A DNA stretch of 64,000 nt from Actinotalea lenta (GCF_030586465.1 NZ_JAUQYP010000001.1:1095400-1159399); one strand, 5' to 3'; shown: positions 18,982-29,217, counted from the stretch's first letter. Numbers and translations: made by a program. Notes: a model not told the origin generated them from the sequence alone.

Positions 18982-20663
18982 GCCTCGCCCGGCGGCTGGC
19001 CGCGCCGGCGCCGGGCTGGACCACGCAGGCCGACGCGATCGTCGTCGGCTCGGGCGTCGCGGGACTGACGGCTGCGCTGCGGCTGCGCACCCGGGTGCCG
19101 CGCGTGCTCCTGGTCACCAAGGGCCCGTTGGCCTCGGGCTCCACGGTGTGGGCCCAGGGCGGCATCGCCGCCGCGCTCGACCCGGAGGACAGTCCCGGCG
19201 CGCACCTGCACGACACGCTCGTCGCGGGTGTGGGGCTGTGCGACCGCCCGGCGGTCGAGGTGCTCGTGACCGAGGGGCCGGATCGGGTGCGCGAGCTCGT
19301 CGGGCTGGGGACCCGGTTCGACACCGGTCCGGGCGGCGAGCTCTCGCTGACCCGGGAGGGCGGCCACCGCGCGGACCGGATCGCGCATGCCGGGGGAGAC
19401 GCGACCGGTGCGGAGATCTCACGGGCCCTCGTCGCCCAGCTCGAGGCGGTCCGGTCCGATCCCGGGATCGAGGTGCTCGAGCACGCGCTGGTCCTTGACC
19501 TGCTGACGGCCGCGCCGGACCGGGACGGGCGTCCCGGACCGGTCTGCGGCGTGACGCTGCACGTGATCGGTCAGGGCAGCAGGGACGGTGTCGGCGCGGC
19601 CCTGGCCCCTGCGGTCATCCTGGCCACGGGGGGCATCGGGCAGGTCTACCCGTCGTCCACCAATCCGGTCCAGGCCACCGGGGACGGCCTCGCGGCGGGC
19701 CTGCGGGCCGGTGCGGCGATCGCCGACGTGGAGTTCGTGCAGTTCCACCCGACCGTGCTGTGGCTGGGTGCGGGGGTCAAGGGGCAGCTCGCGCTGATCT
19801 CCGAGGCGGTGCGGGGCGAGGGTGCGATGCTCCTGGACTCGGACGGTCTGCGCTTCATGCCCGACGTGCACGAGCTCGCCGAGCTGGCCCCCCGGGACGT
19901 CGTGGCGCACGCCATCGTGCGGCGGATGGCCGAGACGGGGTCCGACCACGTCTTCCTGGACGCCCGGCACCTGGGTGCGGACTTCCTGCGGCACCGGTTC
20001 CCGACCATCGACGAACGGTTGCGGGACGAGGGGATCGACCTCACCACCGACCTGGTGCCGGTCGCGCCCGCTCAGCACTACCACTCCGGGGGTCTCCTGA
20101 CGGACCTGCACGGTCGCACCACGCTCTCCGGCCTGTACGCCGCGGGGGAGGCAGCCTGCACGGGGGTGCACGGTGCGAACCGCCTCGCGTCCAACTCGCT
20201 GCTCGAGGGCCTGGTGTTCGCCCACCGCGCGGCCGACGAGGTCGCGGCGCGGGTCGCCGCCCGGGACCTCGTGGCACGTGACCCGGCGGAGCGCGCCGGC
20301 GAGCCCGCCCTCGTCGCGGCGCCGGCGCGCAGCCGGATCCAGCGCCTGGCCGCGTCGGGTCCCGGGGTGATCCGGCGGGTGGACGGCCTGACGCAGGCGA
20401 AGGAGCGGCTCGCCGCTCTGCCCACCAGGGCAGACCGCGCACCGGGGGTCCAGGCCGCCCCGCAGGCGGCGGAGTGGGAGACCACCAACCTGCACCAGGT
20501 CGCCACGGTGCTCACCGAGACGGCGCTGCGTCGCACGGAGACCCGTGGGGGGCACTACCGCGAGGACCACCCGGACCGCGACGACGCCTCCTGGCGCGTG
20601 CGCCAGGTGGTCCGCCTCACCCCCGACGGCGCCCTGCAGGTCACCCACACCCCGGTCCCCTGA
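18978..20663 (+). CDS. nadB: L-aspartate oxidase
   Basis: FAD enzyme oxidising aspartate to iminoaspartate, the first step of de novo NAD synthesis. 561 residues. FAD motif [25 protein letters not shown], and active-site regions [18 protein letters not shown] and [16 protein letters not shown] are present. The GTG overlaps the panD stop (GTGA). nadC lies 3.3 kb downstream beyond an oppositely oriented sulfur module, and no nadA is visible in the window. Confidence 0.95.
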   Translation: MSLARRLAAPAPGWTTQADAIVVGSGVAGLTAALRLRTRVPRVLLVTKGPLASGSTVWAQGGIAAALDPEDSPGAHLHDTLVAGVGLCDRPAVEVLVTEGPDRVRELVGLGTRFDTGPGGELSLTREGGHRADRIAHAGGDATGAEISRALVAQLEAVRSDPGIEVLEHALVLDLLTAAPDRDGRPGPVCGVTLHVIGQGSRDGVGAALAPAVILATGGIGQVYPSSTNPVQATGDGLAAGLRAGAAIADVEFVQFHPTVLWLGAGVKGQLALISEAVRGEGAMLLDSDGLRFMPDVHELAELAPRDVVAHAIVRRMAETGSDHVFLDARHLGADFLRHRFPTIDERLRDEGIDLTTDLVPVAPAQHYHSGGLLTDLHGRTTLSGLYAAGEAACTGVHGANRLASNSLLEGLVFAHRAADEVAARVAARDLVARDPAERAGEPALVAAPARSRIQRLAASGPGVIRRVDGLTQAKERLAALPTRADRAPGVQAAPQAAEWETTNLHQVATVLTETALRRTETRGGHYREDHPDRDDASWRVRQVVRLTPDGALQVTHTPVP

Positions 20664-20712
20664 CCCAGGCTCCCCTCCCGCGCCCACTCGGCGCCGAGGG
20701 GTGCACGTCTGG

Positions 20713-20744
20713 GCGAGGGGTGCACCCGGAGGCACACCCCTCGC
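20713..20744. terminator. Bidirectional terminator hairpin after nadB
   Basis: GCGAGGGGTG (20713-20722) and CACCCCTCGC (20735-20744) form a perfect 10-bp stem with a 12-base loop, between convergent nadB and the CoA-disulfide reductase gene. Confidence 0.7.
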
Positions 20745-20766
20745 CTGCTTGTGCGCCGCTCGCGCC

Positions 20767-22446
20767 TCAGCCCTGGTCGAGGACCAGGTCGGGGAGGGCG
20801 GCCCGCAGGGTCAGCATCCCGCCGGACAGGTTGGCCGAGTCGAAGCCCTCCTGGACCAGCACGCGGTGGGCCAGGTAGGACCGGAAACCGCTCGCGCAGT
20901 GCACGCGTACCGGCCGGCCGGCGGCTTCCTCCCGGATCTCCTCGAGGCGCTCGCGGACCTCGGTGTGCGGCACGTTGAGCGCCTTGGGCAGGTGCCCCCG
21001 GCGGTACTCGCCGTGCGAGCGCACGTCCAGGATCAGCGCGGTGTCGAGCACCTCGTCGAGCTGGTGCGGGTACCAGAGCGTGAGGGTTCCGTCGAGCACG
21101 TTCTGCGCGACCATGCCCGCCATGTTGACCGCGTCCTTGGCGGATCCGTACGGCGGCGCGTAGGCCAGCTCGAGCTCGGCGACGTCGTCCATGGTCATCC
21201 CCGCGGCCAGCGCCGTGGCGAACACGTCGATCCGCTTGTCCACGCCCGCACGCCCCACGGCTTGGGCGCCCAGCAGCCGGCCGTCGGGGGCGAACGTCAC
21301 GGTCATGTGCATCTGCTCGGAGCCGGGGAAGTAGCCCGCGTGGTGCCCGGGGTGCGTGTGCACCACGTGGTGCTCGATGCCGGCACGCCTCAGCTGGGCC
21401 TGGGAGGCGCCCGTGACGGCGGCGGTCAGGCCGAACACGCGCACGACGGCGGTGCCGATCACGGGGCGCGCGAGCGTGGCCTCGGTCAGCCGACCCATGA
21501 TCGAGTCGGCGGCGCGGCGGCCCTGGCGGTTCGCCGGGCCGGCAAGCGGGACGGCGCCGAGCACACCGGTCACGCCGTGCCGCACCGCGGTCGCGTCGCC
21601 GACCGCCCAGATGTGCGGGTCGGAGGTGCGCTGGGCGGTGTCCACCACGATGGCGCCCGACTCGGTCAGCTCGAGGCCGGCGCCGGCGGCCAGGTGGCTG
21701 TCCGGGCGCACGCCCACGGACAGCACGACGATGTCGGCGGGCAGCACCGTCCCGTCGGAGAGCGCGACCTCGACCGCGTGGTCGGTGTCCCGCGTCGGCG
21801 TGATGCCGGTCGCGGCCACCCCGACGTGGGTGGTGATGCCGTGCCCGGTCAGCTCGTCGTCCAGCAGGCTCGCGAGCTCGTCGTCGAGGGGTGGTAGGAC
21901 GTGCGGCGCGAGGTCGACCAGGTCCACGTCGAGCCCCCGCTCGCGCAGCGCCTCGGCCGCCTCCAGGCCGATGAACCCGGCGCCGAGCACCACGGCGCGG
22001 TCTGCCGAGTCGGTGAGCAGGGTGCGGATCGCATCGGCGTCCGGCACGGTCCGCAGGGTGTGCACCTGCGGCAGGTCGAGCCCGTCGATGGGTGGCCGGA
22101 TCGCGGTGGCGCCGGGCGCGAGGACCAGCGCGTCGTAGTCGATGACGTCGGTCCCGTCGTGCGGGAGCTGGACGGTGACCTGCTTGGTGGCCGGGTCGAT
22201 CGCGAGGACCTCGTGGCCGGTGCGCACATCCAGGTGCAGCGCGGCGTGCAACGACGCCGGGGTCTGCAGCAGCAGGGACGCGCGGTCGGCGATCTCGCCA
22301 CCGACGTGGTAGGGCAGGCCGCAGTTGGCGAACGACACGTAGTCGCCGCGCTCCAGGACGATGATCTCGGCGTCCTCGTCCAGGCGCCGTGCCCTGGCTG
22401 CTGCGCTCATCCCTCCGGCGACCCCGCCGACGACAACGATCCTCAT
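20767..22446 (-). CDS. CoA-disulfide reductase-rhodanese fusion (FAD-dependent)
   Basis: 559-residue flavoprotein. N-terminal FAD/NAD(P) pyridine-disulfide oxidoreductase with GGVAGG and the single redox Cys42 in SFANCGLPYH (CoADR type), NADH site VVLGAGFIGLEAAE, dimerisation domain to about 450, then a rhodanese domain with catalytic VHCASGFRS. Such CoADR-RHD proteins reduce CoA persulfide or polysulfide. I start at ATG 22446 (GAGGA upstream) instead of an ATG 26 codons earlier that reaches the operator. It lies behind a palindromic operator and near a CstR-like repressor, fitting reactive-sulfur detoxification. Confidence 0.88.
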   Translation of the reverse strand: MRIVVVGGVAGGMSAAARARRLDEDAEIIVLERGDYVSFANCGLPYHVGGEIADRASLLLQTPASLHAALHLDVRTGHEVLAIDPATKQVTVQLPHDGTDVIDYDALVLAPGATAIRPPIDGLDLPQVHTLRTVPDADAIRTLLTDSADRAVVLGAGFIGLEAAEALRERGLDVDLVDLAPHVLPPLDDELASLLDDELTGHGITTHVGVAATGITPTRDTDHAVEVALSDGTVLPADIVVLSVGVRPDSHLAAGAGLELTESGAIVVDTAQRTSDPHIWAVGDATAVRHGVTGVLGAVPLAGPANRQGRRAADSIMGRLTEATLARPVIGTAVVRVFGLTAAVTGASQAQLRRAGIEHHVVHTHPGHHAGYFPGSEQMHMTVTFAPDGRLLGAQAVGRAGVDKRIDVFATALAAGMTMDDVAELELAYAPPYGSAKDAVNMAGMVAQNVLDGTLTLWYPHQLDEVLDTALILDVRSHGEYRRGHLPKALNVPHTEVRERLEEIREEAAGRPVRVHCASGFRSYLAHRVLVQEGFDSANLSGGMLTLRAALPDLVLDQG

Positions 22447-22522
22447 GGTGGTCCTCACTGCTGGTGCGGTCATGACAAAGGGTGGGCCATGGCCCACCCC
22501 GTCGCGGTTCACTGCGCCGAAC

Positions 22523-22542
22523 ATATACCCCCGGGGGTATAT
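22523..22542. promoter_or_regulatory. Perfect 20-bp palindromic operator upstream of CoADR-rhodanese
   Basis: ATATACCCCCGGGGGTATAT is fully self-complementary. AT-flanked C/G tracts of this kind are typical CsoR-family operators. A close relative lies at 23898-23913. Confidence 0.75.
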
Positions 22543-22596
22543 TCCTGCTAGGACCTCCGACTCACCCGGGCGGCGCCGGTGGGTGCGGTGTCCCGC

Positions 22597-23226
22597 TCAG
22601 CGCGTGGCGGCCGGGCGTTGCGCCACCACGACGGCGTCCAGGGCGGCCCGTTCGGCGCCCTCGACCTCGCGGGGGAGCACCTCGGCGCGCACCACGTCGA
22701 GACCGCTCTCGTGCAGCGTGTGCGTCACGACGTCCAGGTCGGTGAGGACCTCGGGCCGCTGGGGACCCCCGGTCCCGTGGTGGAGGTTGCTGCGGTCGTG
22801 CCCCACGAGCAGCAGAAGGCCGCCGGGCGCCACGGCTGACGCGGATCGCTCCAGGGTCGCGACCGCCTGAGCGGGGAGCAGGTGCACGTAGGCGAGCAGG
22901 ACCAGGTCCGCGCTGCGCGGCTCCGGCACGTCCTGGCTGACGTCGGCGACCGACCAGCGCACCTGGCCGGGCAGCACCCCGTCGGCGGCGAGCTGGTCGG
23001 CGCGGGCCCGGCCGCGGGCGATCGCCACCGCGGAGAAGTCCACCGCGTCCACCTGCCAGCCCAGTCCCGCCAGCCAGATCGCGTGCCGGCCGTCGCCGCA
23101 CGCGACATCCCGCGCGCGGCCGGGGGTCAAGGGCGCGACGAGGTCACGGACGGTCGCGTTGGGGCCCGCGGGCCATGGCGAGCCGGCGGCGTAGCGTTCG
23201 TCCCAGCGGGCCGCCGGGTTGCTCAC
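22597..23226 (-). CDS. Class I SAM-dependent methyltransferase
   Basis: 209-residue Rossmann methyltransferase. SAM motif I is RDVACGDGRHAIWLA, with the acidic residue in VDAVDFS and motif LVLLAYVHLLP. It resembles the TehB/thiopurine-methyltransferase-like group that methylates tellurite, selenium or small thiols. The GTG start overlaps the repressor stop (GTGA), so it is cotranscribed with a sulfur-type regulator. Thiol or chalcogen methylation is an inference from that context. Confidence 0.8.
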   Translation of the reverse strand: MSNPAARWDERYAAGSPWPAGPNATVRDLVAPLTPGRARDVACGDGRHAIWLAGLGWQVDAVDFSAVAIARGRARADQLAADGVLPGQVRWSVADVSQDVPEPRSADLVLLAYVHLLPAQAVATLERSASAVAPGGLLLLVGHDRSNLHHGTGGPQRPEVLTDLDVVTHTLHESGLDVVRAEVLPREVEGAERAALDAVVVAQRPAATR

Positions 23227-23486
23227 GCGAGCGACAGGAAGAGCTTCTGCAGCTTCGCCCGGTCGACGCCGGCCTCCTCGTCCCCCCGCGTGATGCACTG
23301 CTCGAGGCCGGAGGCGATGATGACGAAGCCCGCCCGGTCCAGGGCCTTGGACGCCGCCGACAGCTGGGTCACCACGTCGGCGCAGTCCGCGCCGGACTCC
23401 AGCAGCTTGACGATGCCGCCGATCTGACCCTGGGCGCGCCGCAGGCGGTGGATGACCGCGGTCATCTCCTCCGGGTCGAGCTGCAT
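23223..23486 (-). CDS. CsoR-family repressor lacking the copper-ligand His (CstR-like persulfide sensor)
   Basis: 87-residue all-helical regulator of the CsoR/RcnR family (DUF156). The two family cysteines are present at 35 (SGADCADV) and 64 (LEQCI), spaced 29 apart as in copper CsoR and in CstR. The copper-ligand His expected four residues before the second Cys is Gly60. Loss of that His with both Cys kept is the CstR pattern, where the pair senses persulfides. Neighbouring rhodanese genes support this. The ATG at 23486 follows GGGAGG. Confidence 0.88.
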   Translation of the reverse strand: MQLDPEEMTAVIHRLRRAQGQIGGIVKLLESGADCADVVTQLSAASKALDRAGFVIIASGLEQCITRGDEEAGVDRAKLQKLFLSLA

Positions 23487-23539
23487 GCGGGCCTCCCGTG
23501 CCGGTTCGCCGGACTTGGCCGACGGCTGCTTCGCCACCG

Positions 23540-23896
23540 CTATCTCACCGCCCCGCCCGCCATCCGCCAGGCGGCGAGGCCGCCCGAGAGGCTGGTGGCC
23601 TGGTACCCCATGGATCGTAGCTGGGCAGCAGCGGTCCTGGACCGGGACCCTGAGGCGCACATCACCACCACAGGCACGTCCTGCTTGAGGCGCCGGGCGT
23701 CGTTGGTGAGCCGACCCATCGGGATGTGCCGGGCCTGGGGGGCGTGCCCCGAACGCCACTCGGACTGCTCGCGCACGTCGACGAGCTGGGCGCCGTCCGC
23801 GACCAGCTCCAGCGCGCGGTCCACTCGCACGTTCTTGGGCAGGGCGTCGGGGTCGCGGTTCAGGAGGCGGTCGAGAAAGGAAGCCATGCCGGCCAT
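23540..23896 (-). CDS. Rhodanese-like sulfurtransferase
   Basis: 118-residue single-domain rhodanese with active-site Cys80 in MCASGSRSR. No signal peptide, so cytoplasmic. It probably moves or detoxifies sulfane sulfur with the CoADR-rhodanese encoded downstream. First gene of the rhodanese-repressor-methyltransferase transcript. Its ATG at 23896 is two bases from the operator palindrome, so the G-tract of the operator may also act as ribosome binding site; a second ATG at 23887 is possible. Confidence 0.87.
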   Translation of the reverse strand: MAGMASFLDRLLNRDPDALPKNVRVDRALELVADGAQLVDVREQSEWRSGHAPQARHIPMGRLTNDARRLKQDVPVVVMCASGSRSRTAAAQLRSMGYQATSLSGGLAAWRMAGGAVR

Positions 23897-23897
23897 G

Positions 23898-23913
23898 ATA
23901 CCCCCAGGGGTAT
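23898..23913. promoter_or_regulatory. Palindromic CsoR/CstR-type operator at the rhodanese start
   Basis: ATACCCCCAGGGGTAT has 7-bp inverted arms around a 2-base centre and matches the core of 22523-22542. It sits between divergent rhodanese and nadC, where bound repressor would cover the rhodanese start. Confidence 0.75.
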
Positions 23914-23943
23914 TGTGGCCGCACTCCGGTCACCGCCCCGGGC

Positions 23944-23949
23944 TACCGT
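23944..23949 (+). promoter_or_regulatory. -10 element (TACCGT) for leaderless nadC
   Basis: TACCGT ends six bases before the nadC ATG; it lies about 30 bp from the sulfur-module operator. Confidence 0.5.
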
Positions 23950-23955
23950 TCAGCC

Positions 23956-24861
23956 ATGCAGCCTCCCACCGCGGACCAGCATCCCACGCCTCCCGACGCT
24001 GCGTGGCTCGCGCGCACGGTCGAGGTCGCCCTCGACGAAGACCTGGGACCTGCGCCAGGGCGGGACGTCACCACGCAGGCCACGATCCCGCCCGAGCGGC
24101 GTGGCACGGCGGACCTGGCGGCCCGCGCGGACGGCGTCGTCGCTGGCCTCGTGGTGGTCCAGCCGGTGCTCGACGCCGTGGCCGCGCGACTCGACGCCGA
24201 GCGTGCCACCGTGCGTGCCCTGGTGCCGGACGGGGCGCGCGTCATCGCGGGGGACGTGGTCGCGGTCCTCGAGGGGCCGATCCAGGTCCTGCTGGTCGCC
24301 GAGCGCACGCTGCTCAACCTGGTGTGCCGGGCCTCCGGGGTGGCCACCCACACGCGCCGCTGGGCCGACGCGCTCGCGGGCACCGGGGCGACGGTGCTGG
24401 ACACCCGCAAGACCACCCCCGGGCTGCGCGCCCTGGAGAAGTACGCGGTCCGCTGCGGGGGCGGGACCAACAAGCGGATGGGCCTGTACGACGTCGCCAT
24501 GGTCAAGGACAACCACGTCGCCGCGGCGGGGTCGGTCGCCGCCGCCGTGCGGGCGGTACGCGAGCGGTTCGACGTCCCGATCCAGGTGGAGGCGGACACG
24601 CTCGACCAGGCCATGGAGGCGCTCGACGCCGGCGCCGACTTCCTGCTCCTGGACAACATGCCGACCCGCGTGCTCACCGAGGTCGTCGCCGCGGTCCGTG
24701 CGCGTGAGCCCGAGGTCGGCCGGGTCGAGCTGGAGGCGACCGGCAACCTGACGCTGGACCGGGCCCGCGAGGTGGCCGCCACGGGTGTCGACCATCTGTC
24801 CGTCGGTGGCCTGACGCACTCCTCGCCGATCCTGGACCTCGCGCTCGACCTGGTCGGTTGA
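23956..24861 (+). CDS. nadC: Quinolinate phosphoribosyltransferase (carboxylating)
   Basis: Converts quinolinate and PRPP to nicotinate mononucleotide. 301 residues. LDTRKTTPGLRALEKYAV and GGGTNKRMGLYDVAMVKDNH carry the substrate-binding Arg/Lys/His residues. Probably leaderless. It is separated from nadB by the inverted sulfur module, though the two are normally neighbours. Confidence 0.96.
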   Translation: MQPPTADQHPTPPDAAWLARTVEVALDEDLGPAPGRDVTTQATIPPERRGTADLAARADGVVAGLVVVQPVLDAVAARLDAERATVRALVPDGARVIAGDVVAVLEGPIQVLLVAERTLLNLVCRASGVATHTRRWADALAGTGATVLDTRKTTPGLRALEKYAVRCGGGTNKRMGLYDVAMVKDNHVAAAGSVAAAVRAVRERFDVPIQVEADTLDQAMEALDAGADFLLLDNMPTRVLTEVVAAVRAREPEVGRVELEATGNLTLDRAREVAATGVDHLSVGGLTHSSPILDLALDLVG

Positions 24862-24916
24862 CACCCGCGACTCGGCCGCCCGTCCGCCGGCGCGGCGTGG
24901 TCCGGGGCGGCGCCGG

Positions 24917-24922
24917 TAGACT
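24917..24922 (+). promoter_or_regulatory. -10 element (TAGACT) for leaderless lysS
   Basis: TAGACT ends six bases before the lysS GTG, with no ribosome binding site between. Confidence 0.55.
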
Positions 24923-24928
24923 CCCGCG

Positions 24929-26431
<1,503 letters not shown>

Positions 26432-26435
26432 TCGG

Positions 26436-26690
26436 ATGACGGGATTCTGGGCGAGCGTCGGAGCACTGCTCCCCCCGATCGGGGTGGGGCTCGTGTTCTG
26501 GCTGGTGATGCGCTGGATCCTTCGTGCTGACCGGGCCGAACGCGAAGCGTTGGCCCGCATGGACGCGGCTGACGGCTCCGATCCGGCGCCCCCGGGCGAG
26601 CCGTCTCGGAGCGGGCCGGGGACGGGCCCCGGTCGCGATTCGTCGGCGGGTGACGCGCAGGCGTCCGGCACCGCGCAGGAGACTTCCTGA
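26436..26690 (+). CDS. Small membrane-anchored hypothetical protein
   Basis: 84 residues: one hydrophobic helix (about residues 5-27) followed by a basic-acidic stretch DRAEREALARMDAADG and a Pro/Gly/Ser-rich tail. It starts 4 bp after lysS and shares the relatively AT-rich codon use of the lysS 3' end. I recognise no domain. A small protein of this shape between lysS and lsr2 fits Micrococcales gene order as I know it. Confidence 0.6.
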   Translation: MTGFWASVGALLPPIGVGLVFWLVMRWILRADRAEREALARMDAADGSDPAPPGEPSRSGPGTGPGRDSSAGDAQASGTAQETS

Positions 26691-26785
26691 ATTCTGCCCC
26701 GGCTTGGGGACGGTCGCCACGATTTCTGGCTCCTGGGTTACCCTTTTATCGTCCGCAGGGGGTTGCCGACGTGAAGGATGCCAAG

Positions 26786-27115
26786 ATGGCCCAGAAGGTC
26801 CAGGTTGTGCTGGTCGACGACATTGATGGCGGCACCGCAGACGAGACGGTGTCGTTCTCGCTCGACGGAGTTTCCTACGAGATCGACCTGTCCACGGCCA
26901 ACGCGACGGCGCTGCGCGAGGCCTTCGCGCCGTACGTCGGTCCGGCCCGCCGTGTCGGGGGCCGCTCCCGCGCCGGGCGCAAGTCGGGCACGTCGAGGTC
27001 GCGCACCTCGAGTGCCCAGATCCGCGAGTGGGGTCGCTCGCACGGGTTCGACGTCAGCGAGCGCGGCCGGATCTCGGCCGAGCTGCGCGCCGCGTACGAC
27101 AAGGCCAACGGCTGA
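26786..27115 (+). CDS. lsr2: Lsr2 nucleoid-associated protein
   Basis: 109-residue H-NS-like xenogeneic silencer that bridges AT-rich DNA. N-terminal dimerisation domain (VVLVDDIDGGTADETVSFSL) and C-terminal DNA-binding domain with the minor-groove RGR hook in SERGRISAEL. I start at ATG 26786, which has AAGGA eight bases upstream and begins MAQKVQVV as in the family; an in-frame GTG at 26771 is less likely. A strong terminator follows. Confidence 0.96.
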   Translation: MAQKVQVVLVDDIDGGTADETVSFSLDGVSYEIDLSTANATALREAFAPYVGPARRVGGRSRAGRKSGTSRSRTSSAQIREWGRSHGFDVSERGRISAELRAAYDKANG

Positions 27116-27119
27116 CGCG

Positions 27120-27152
27120 GAGGGGGCCCGGGCGTGACGCCCGGGCCCCCTC
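27120..27152. terminator. Strong terminator after lsr2
   Basis: A perfect 15-bp stem (27120-27134 with 27138-27152) and TGA loop, between convergent lsr2 and the CE7 esterase gene. Confidence 0.85.
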
Positions 27153-27170
27153 GTCGCGCAGCCCGCCTGC

Positions 27171-28130
27171 TCAGTGGCGGAGTGCCTGCCGGAGGAATGC
27201 CATCGCCTCGGCGTCGTCCTCCGGGCCGCCAGCCTCGTGGCCGTTGTACCGCCAGGTCCGCAGGTCCTTGGGGCCGGCCCATGCCCGGTGCGCGGCGACC
27301 ACGGTGGACGGGGGGACGATGACGTCCATGAGGGCGACGGAGAACCTCGCCGGGGCGGTCGCGCGGCGTGCGAACGCGACCCCGTCGATGTAGGAGAGCG
27401 TGCGCAGGGCGTCCTCGGCGCGGTCCCGGTGCGTGGCCAACCAGTCCCGCACCTCGGAGTACGGTGCGGCGTCGGTGATGCCGATCGCCCGGGCGACGTC
27501 GCACAGGAAGGGCACGTTCGCCACGGTCGCCTGGACGTCCGTGAGCGCCGAGGCCGCGATGGCGAGGGCGCCACCCTGGCTCCCACCCACGACGGCGACC
27601 CGACTCGGGTCCACCCCGGGCAGGGCGCGCGCCGCGTCGACCGCCCGGGCCGCGTCCGTGATGAGGCGCCGGTAGTAGTACGACGCAGGGTCCTCGATCC
27701 CGCGGGTCATCACGCCGGGGAACGCAGGGCCCGAACCCCACGGGTCCGGGGTCTGGCCCCTGCTCCACCCGGACCCCTGGCCGCGGGTGTCCATCCGCAG
27801 GTGGGCGAAGCCGGCGGCGGACCACTGGAGGTTCTCCAGCACGTGCCCCCGCCCACCCCCGTACCCGACGAACTCGACGACCACGGGTAGCGGCTCCGCC
27901 ACGCCGCGCGGCCGCCGGTACCAGGCGCGGACGGGGTCGCCCGCGAAGCCCGGGAAGGTGACGTCGTAGGCGTGCGTGGTCACCAGGGCGTCGACCTCGT
28001 CGAGCCGCAGTGGGCCACCGTGCTCACGTGCCTGCGCCAGGGTCGCGGCCCAGAACTCGTCGAAGTCGTCGGGGTCGACGAGCGTGCTGGCGTGGTCCCA
28101 CAGGGCAGGTTCGGGAAGGTCGGTGTACAT
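27171..28130 (-). CDS. Acetylxylan esterase / cephalosporin-C deacetylase family (CE7)
   Basis: 319-residue alpha/beta hydrolase of carbohydrate esterase family 7. The nucleophile is Ser184 in GGSQGG, with Asp269 (LMDVIVPP) and His298 (NGHEAGG) completing the triad; DTRGQG is a CE7 hallmark. No signal peptide, so it deacetylates imported xylo-oligosaccharides in the cytoplasm. Its start lies 6 bp beyond the stop of the LacI gene, so the two form a minus-strand operon facing the arabinoxylan transporter. Confidence 0.9.
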   Translation of the reverse strand: MYTDLPEPALWDHASTLVDPDDFDEFWAATLAQAREHGGPLRLDEVDALVTTHAYDVTFPGFAGDPVRAWYRRPRGVAEPLPVVVEFVGYGGGRGHVLENLQWSAAGFAHLRMDTRGQGSGWSRGQTPDPWGSGPAFPGVMTRGIEDPASYYYRRLITDAARAVDAARALPGVDPSRVAVVGGSQGGALAIAASALTDVQATVANVPFLCDVARAIGITDAAPYSEVRDWLATHRDRAEDALRTLSYIDGVAFARRATAPARFSVALMDVIVPPSTVVAAHRAWAGPKDLRTWRYNGHEAGGPEDDAEAMAFLRQALRH

Positions 28131-28136
28131 GGCTCC

Positions 28137-29135
28137 TCAGCGGGGCGGCCGGGTGGTCCCCCGCACGATCAGCTCGGTGGGCAGGCGGACGTGGGTCTCA
28201 CGATCGGTCTGACCGGCCATCAGCGCGACGAGCAGCTCGATCCCCGCGGTGCCCATCGCCTGGATCGGCTGGCGCACCGTGGTCAGCGGCGGGGTGGAGG
28301 ACGCCGCGTCGGGGACGTCGTCGAAGCCGATGACCGACAGGTCGTCCGGCACGTGCAGCCCGCGCTGGGCCGCGACCGCCAGGACGCCCAGGGCGGACAG
28401 GTCGTTCGCGGCGAAGATCGCGGTGGGCGGCTCGGGCAGTGCCAGGATCGTCGCGGCCGGGCCCAGCGCCGAGTCCCTGCGGTAGCCGCCGACGCCGACG
28501 AGCGCCGGGTCCACCGGGACGCCGGCCGCCTCCATCGCGTGCCGGAAGCCTCGCGCACGCAGACGGGAGGACTCGAGGTCCTCGCGGCCGCCCAGGAAAC
28601 CGATGCGTCGGTGCCCGAGCTCGAGCAGGTGCTCGGTGGCCGCGACCGCTCCGGCGAAGTTGTCCGAGTCCACGGTGGCGGGGCCCGAGGGTCCGGCGTG
28701 CGGGTCGATCGCGACGACGGGCACGGGCGCCGCGGGGTCGACCACCGTGGGGGTCACGAGCAGTGCCCCGTCGATCAGGGTTCCGCTCAGCCGTGACAGG
28801 TAGCGCCGCTCCCACCCGATGTCGCTGCCGGGGCGCCCTCCGCCTGAGTAGGCGAGCAGCTCGTACCCCGTCCCGGCGATCGCCTGCGAGGCGCCCTTGA
28901 GGATCTCGGTGCTGAACGGCTCGAACTCCGAGACGAGGATCCCGATCACGTGGGTCTTGTGCGATCGAAGGCTGCGAGCGACCAGCGAGGACTCGTACCC
29001 GAGCTCCTCGATGACCTGCTCCACGCGCGCGTGGGTGGCGCTCGCGACGCCGTAGCGCCGGTTGATGACCTTGGACACGGTCGCGACCGAGACGCCTGCC
29101 TCTCGGGCGACGTCATGGATCGTGACCCGCGACAT
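28137..29135 (-). CDS. LacI-family repressor of the xylan-oligosaccharide cluster
   Basis: 332-residue LacI/GalR protein: helix-turn-helix TIHDVAREAGVSVATVSKVI at the N-terminus, hinge region SLVARSLRSHKT, then a periplasmic-binding-like sugar domain. ATG 29135 is favoured over 29147 because TATGCT lies seven bases upstream, suggesting a leaderless start. Operator-like half sites overlap the promoter region on both sides, so it likely represses itself and the divergent transporter. The inducer is probably a xylo- or arabinoxylo-oligosaccharide. Confidence 0.9.
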   Translation of the reverse strand: MSRVTIHDVAREAGVSVATVSKVINRRYGVASATHARVEQVIEELGYESSLVARSLRSHKTHVIGILVSEFEPFSTEILKGASQAIAGTGYELLAYSGGGRPGSDIGWERRYLSRLSGTLIDGALLVTPTVVDPAAPVPVVAIDPHAGPSGPATVDSDNFAGAVAATEHLLELGHRRIGFLGGREDLESSRLRARGFRHAMEAAGVPVDPALVGVGGYRRDSALGPAATILALPEPPTAIFAANDLSALGVLAVAAQRGLHVPDDLSVIGFDDVPDAASSTPPLTTVRQPIQAMGTAGIELLVALMAGQTDRETHVRLPTELIVRGTTRPPR

Positions 29136-29161
29136 GGGCCGGAGCATAGCGCTTGGAGAAC

Positions 29162-29174
29162 GTTGTCGAATGAC
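29162..29174. promoter_or_regulatory. LacI-type operator, site 1
   Basis: GTTGTCGAATGAC contains the half-site GTTGTCGA, the reverse complement of the right half of site 2. On the minus strand it overlaps the expected -35 region of the regulator gene. Confidence 0.5.
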
Positions 29175-29217
29175 CGGGGGTCCCTGGTGGACGCGATCCG
29201 GCCGCTGTTAGGAAAAC

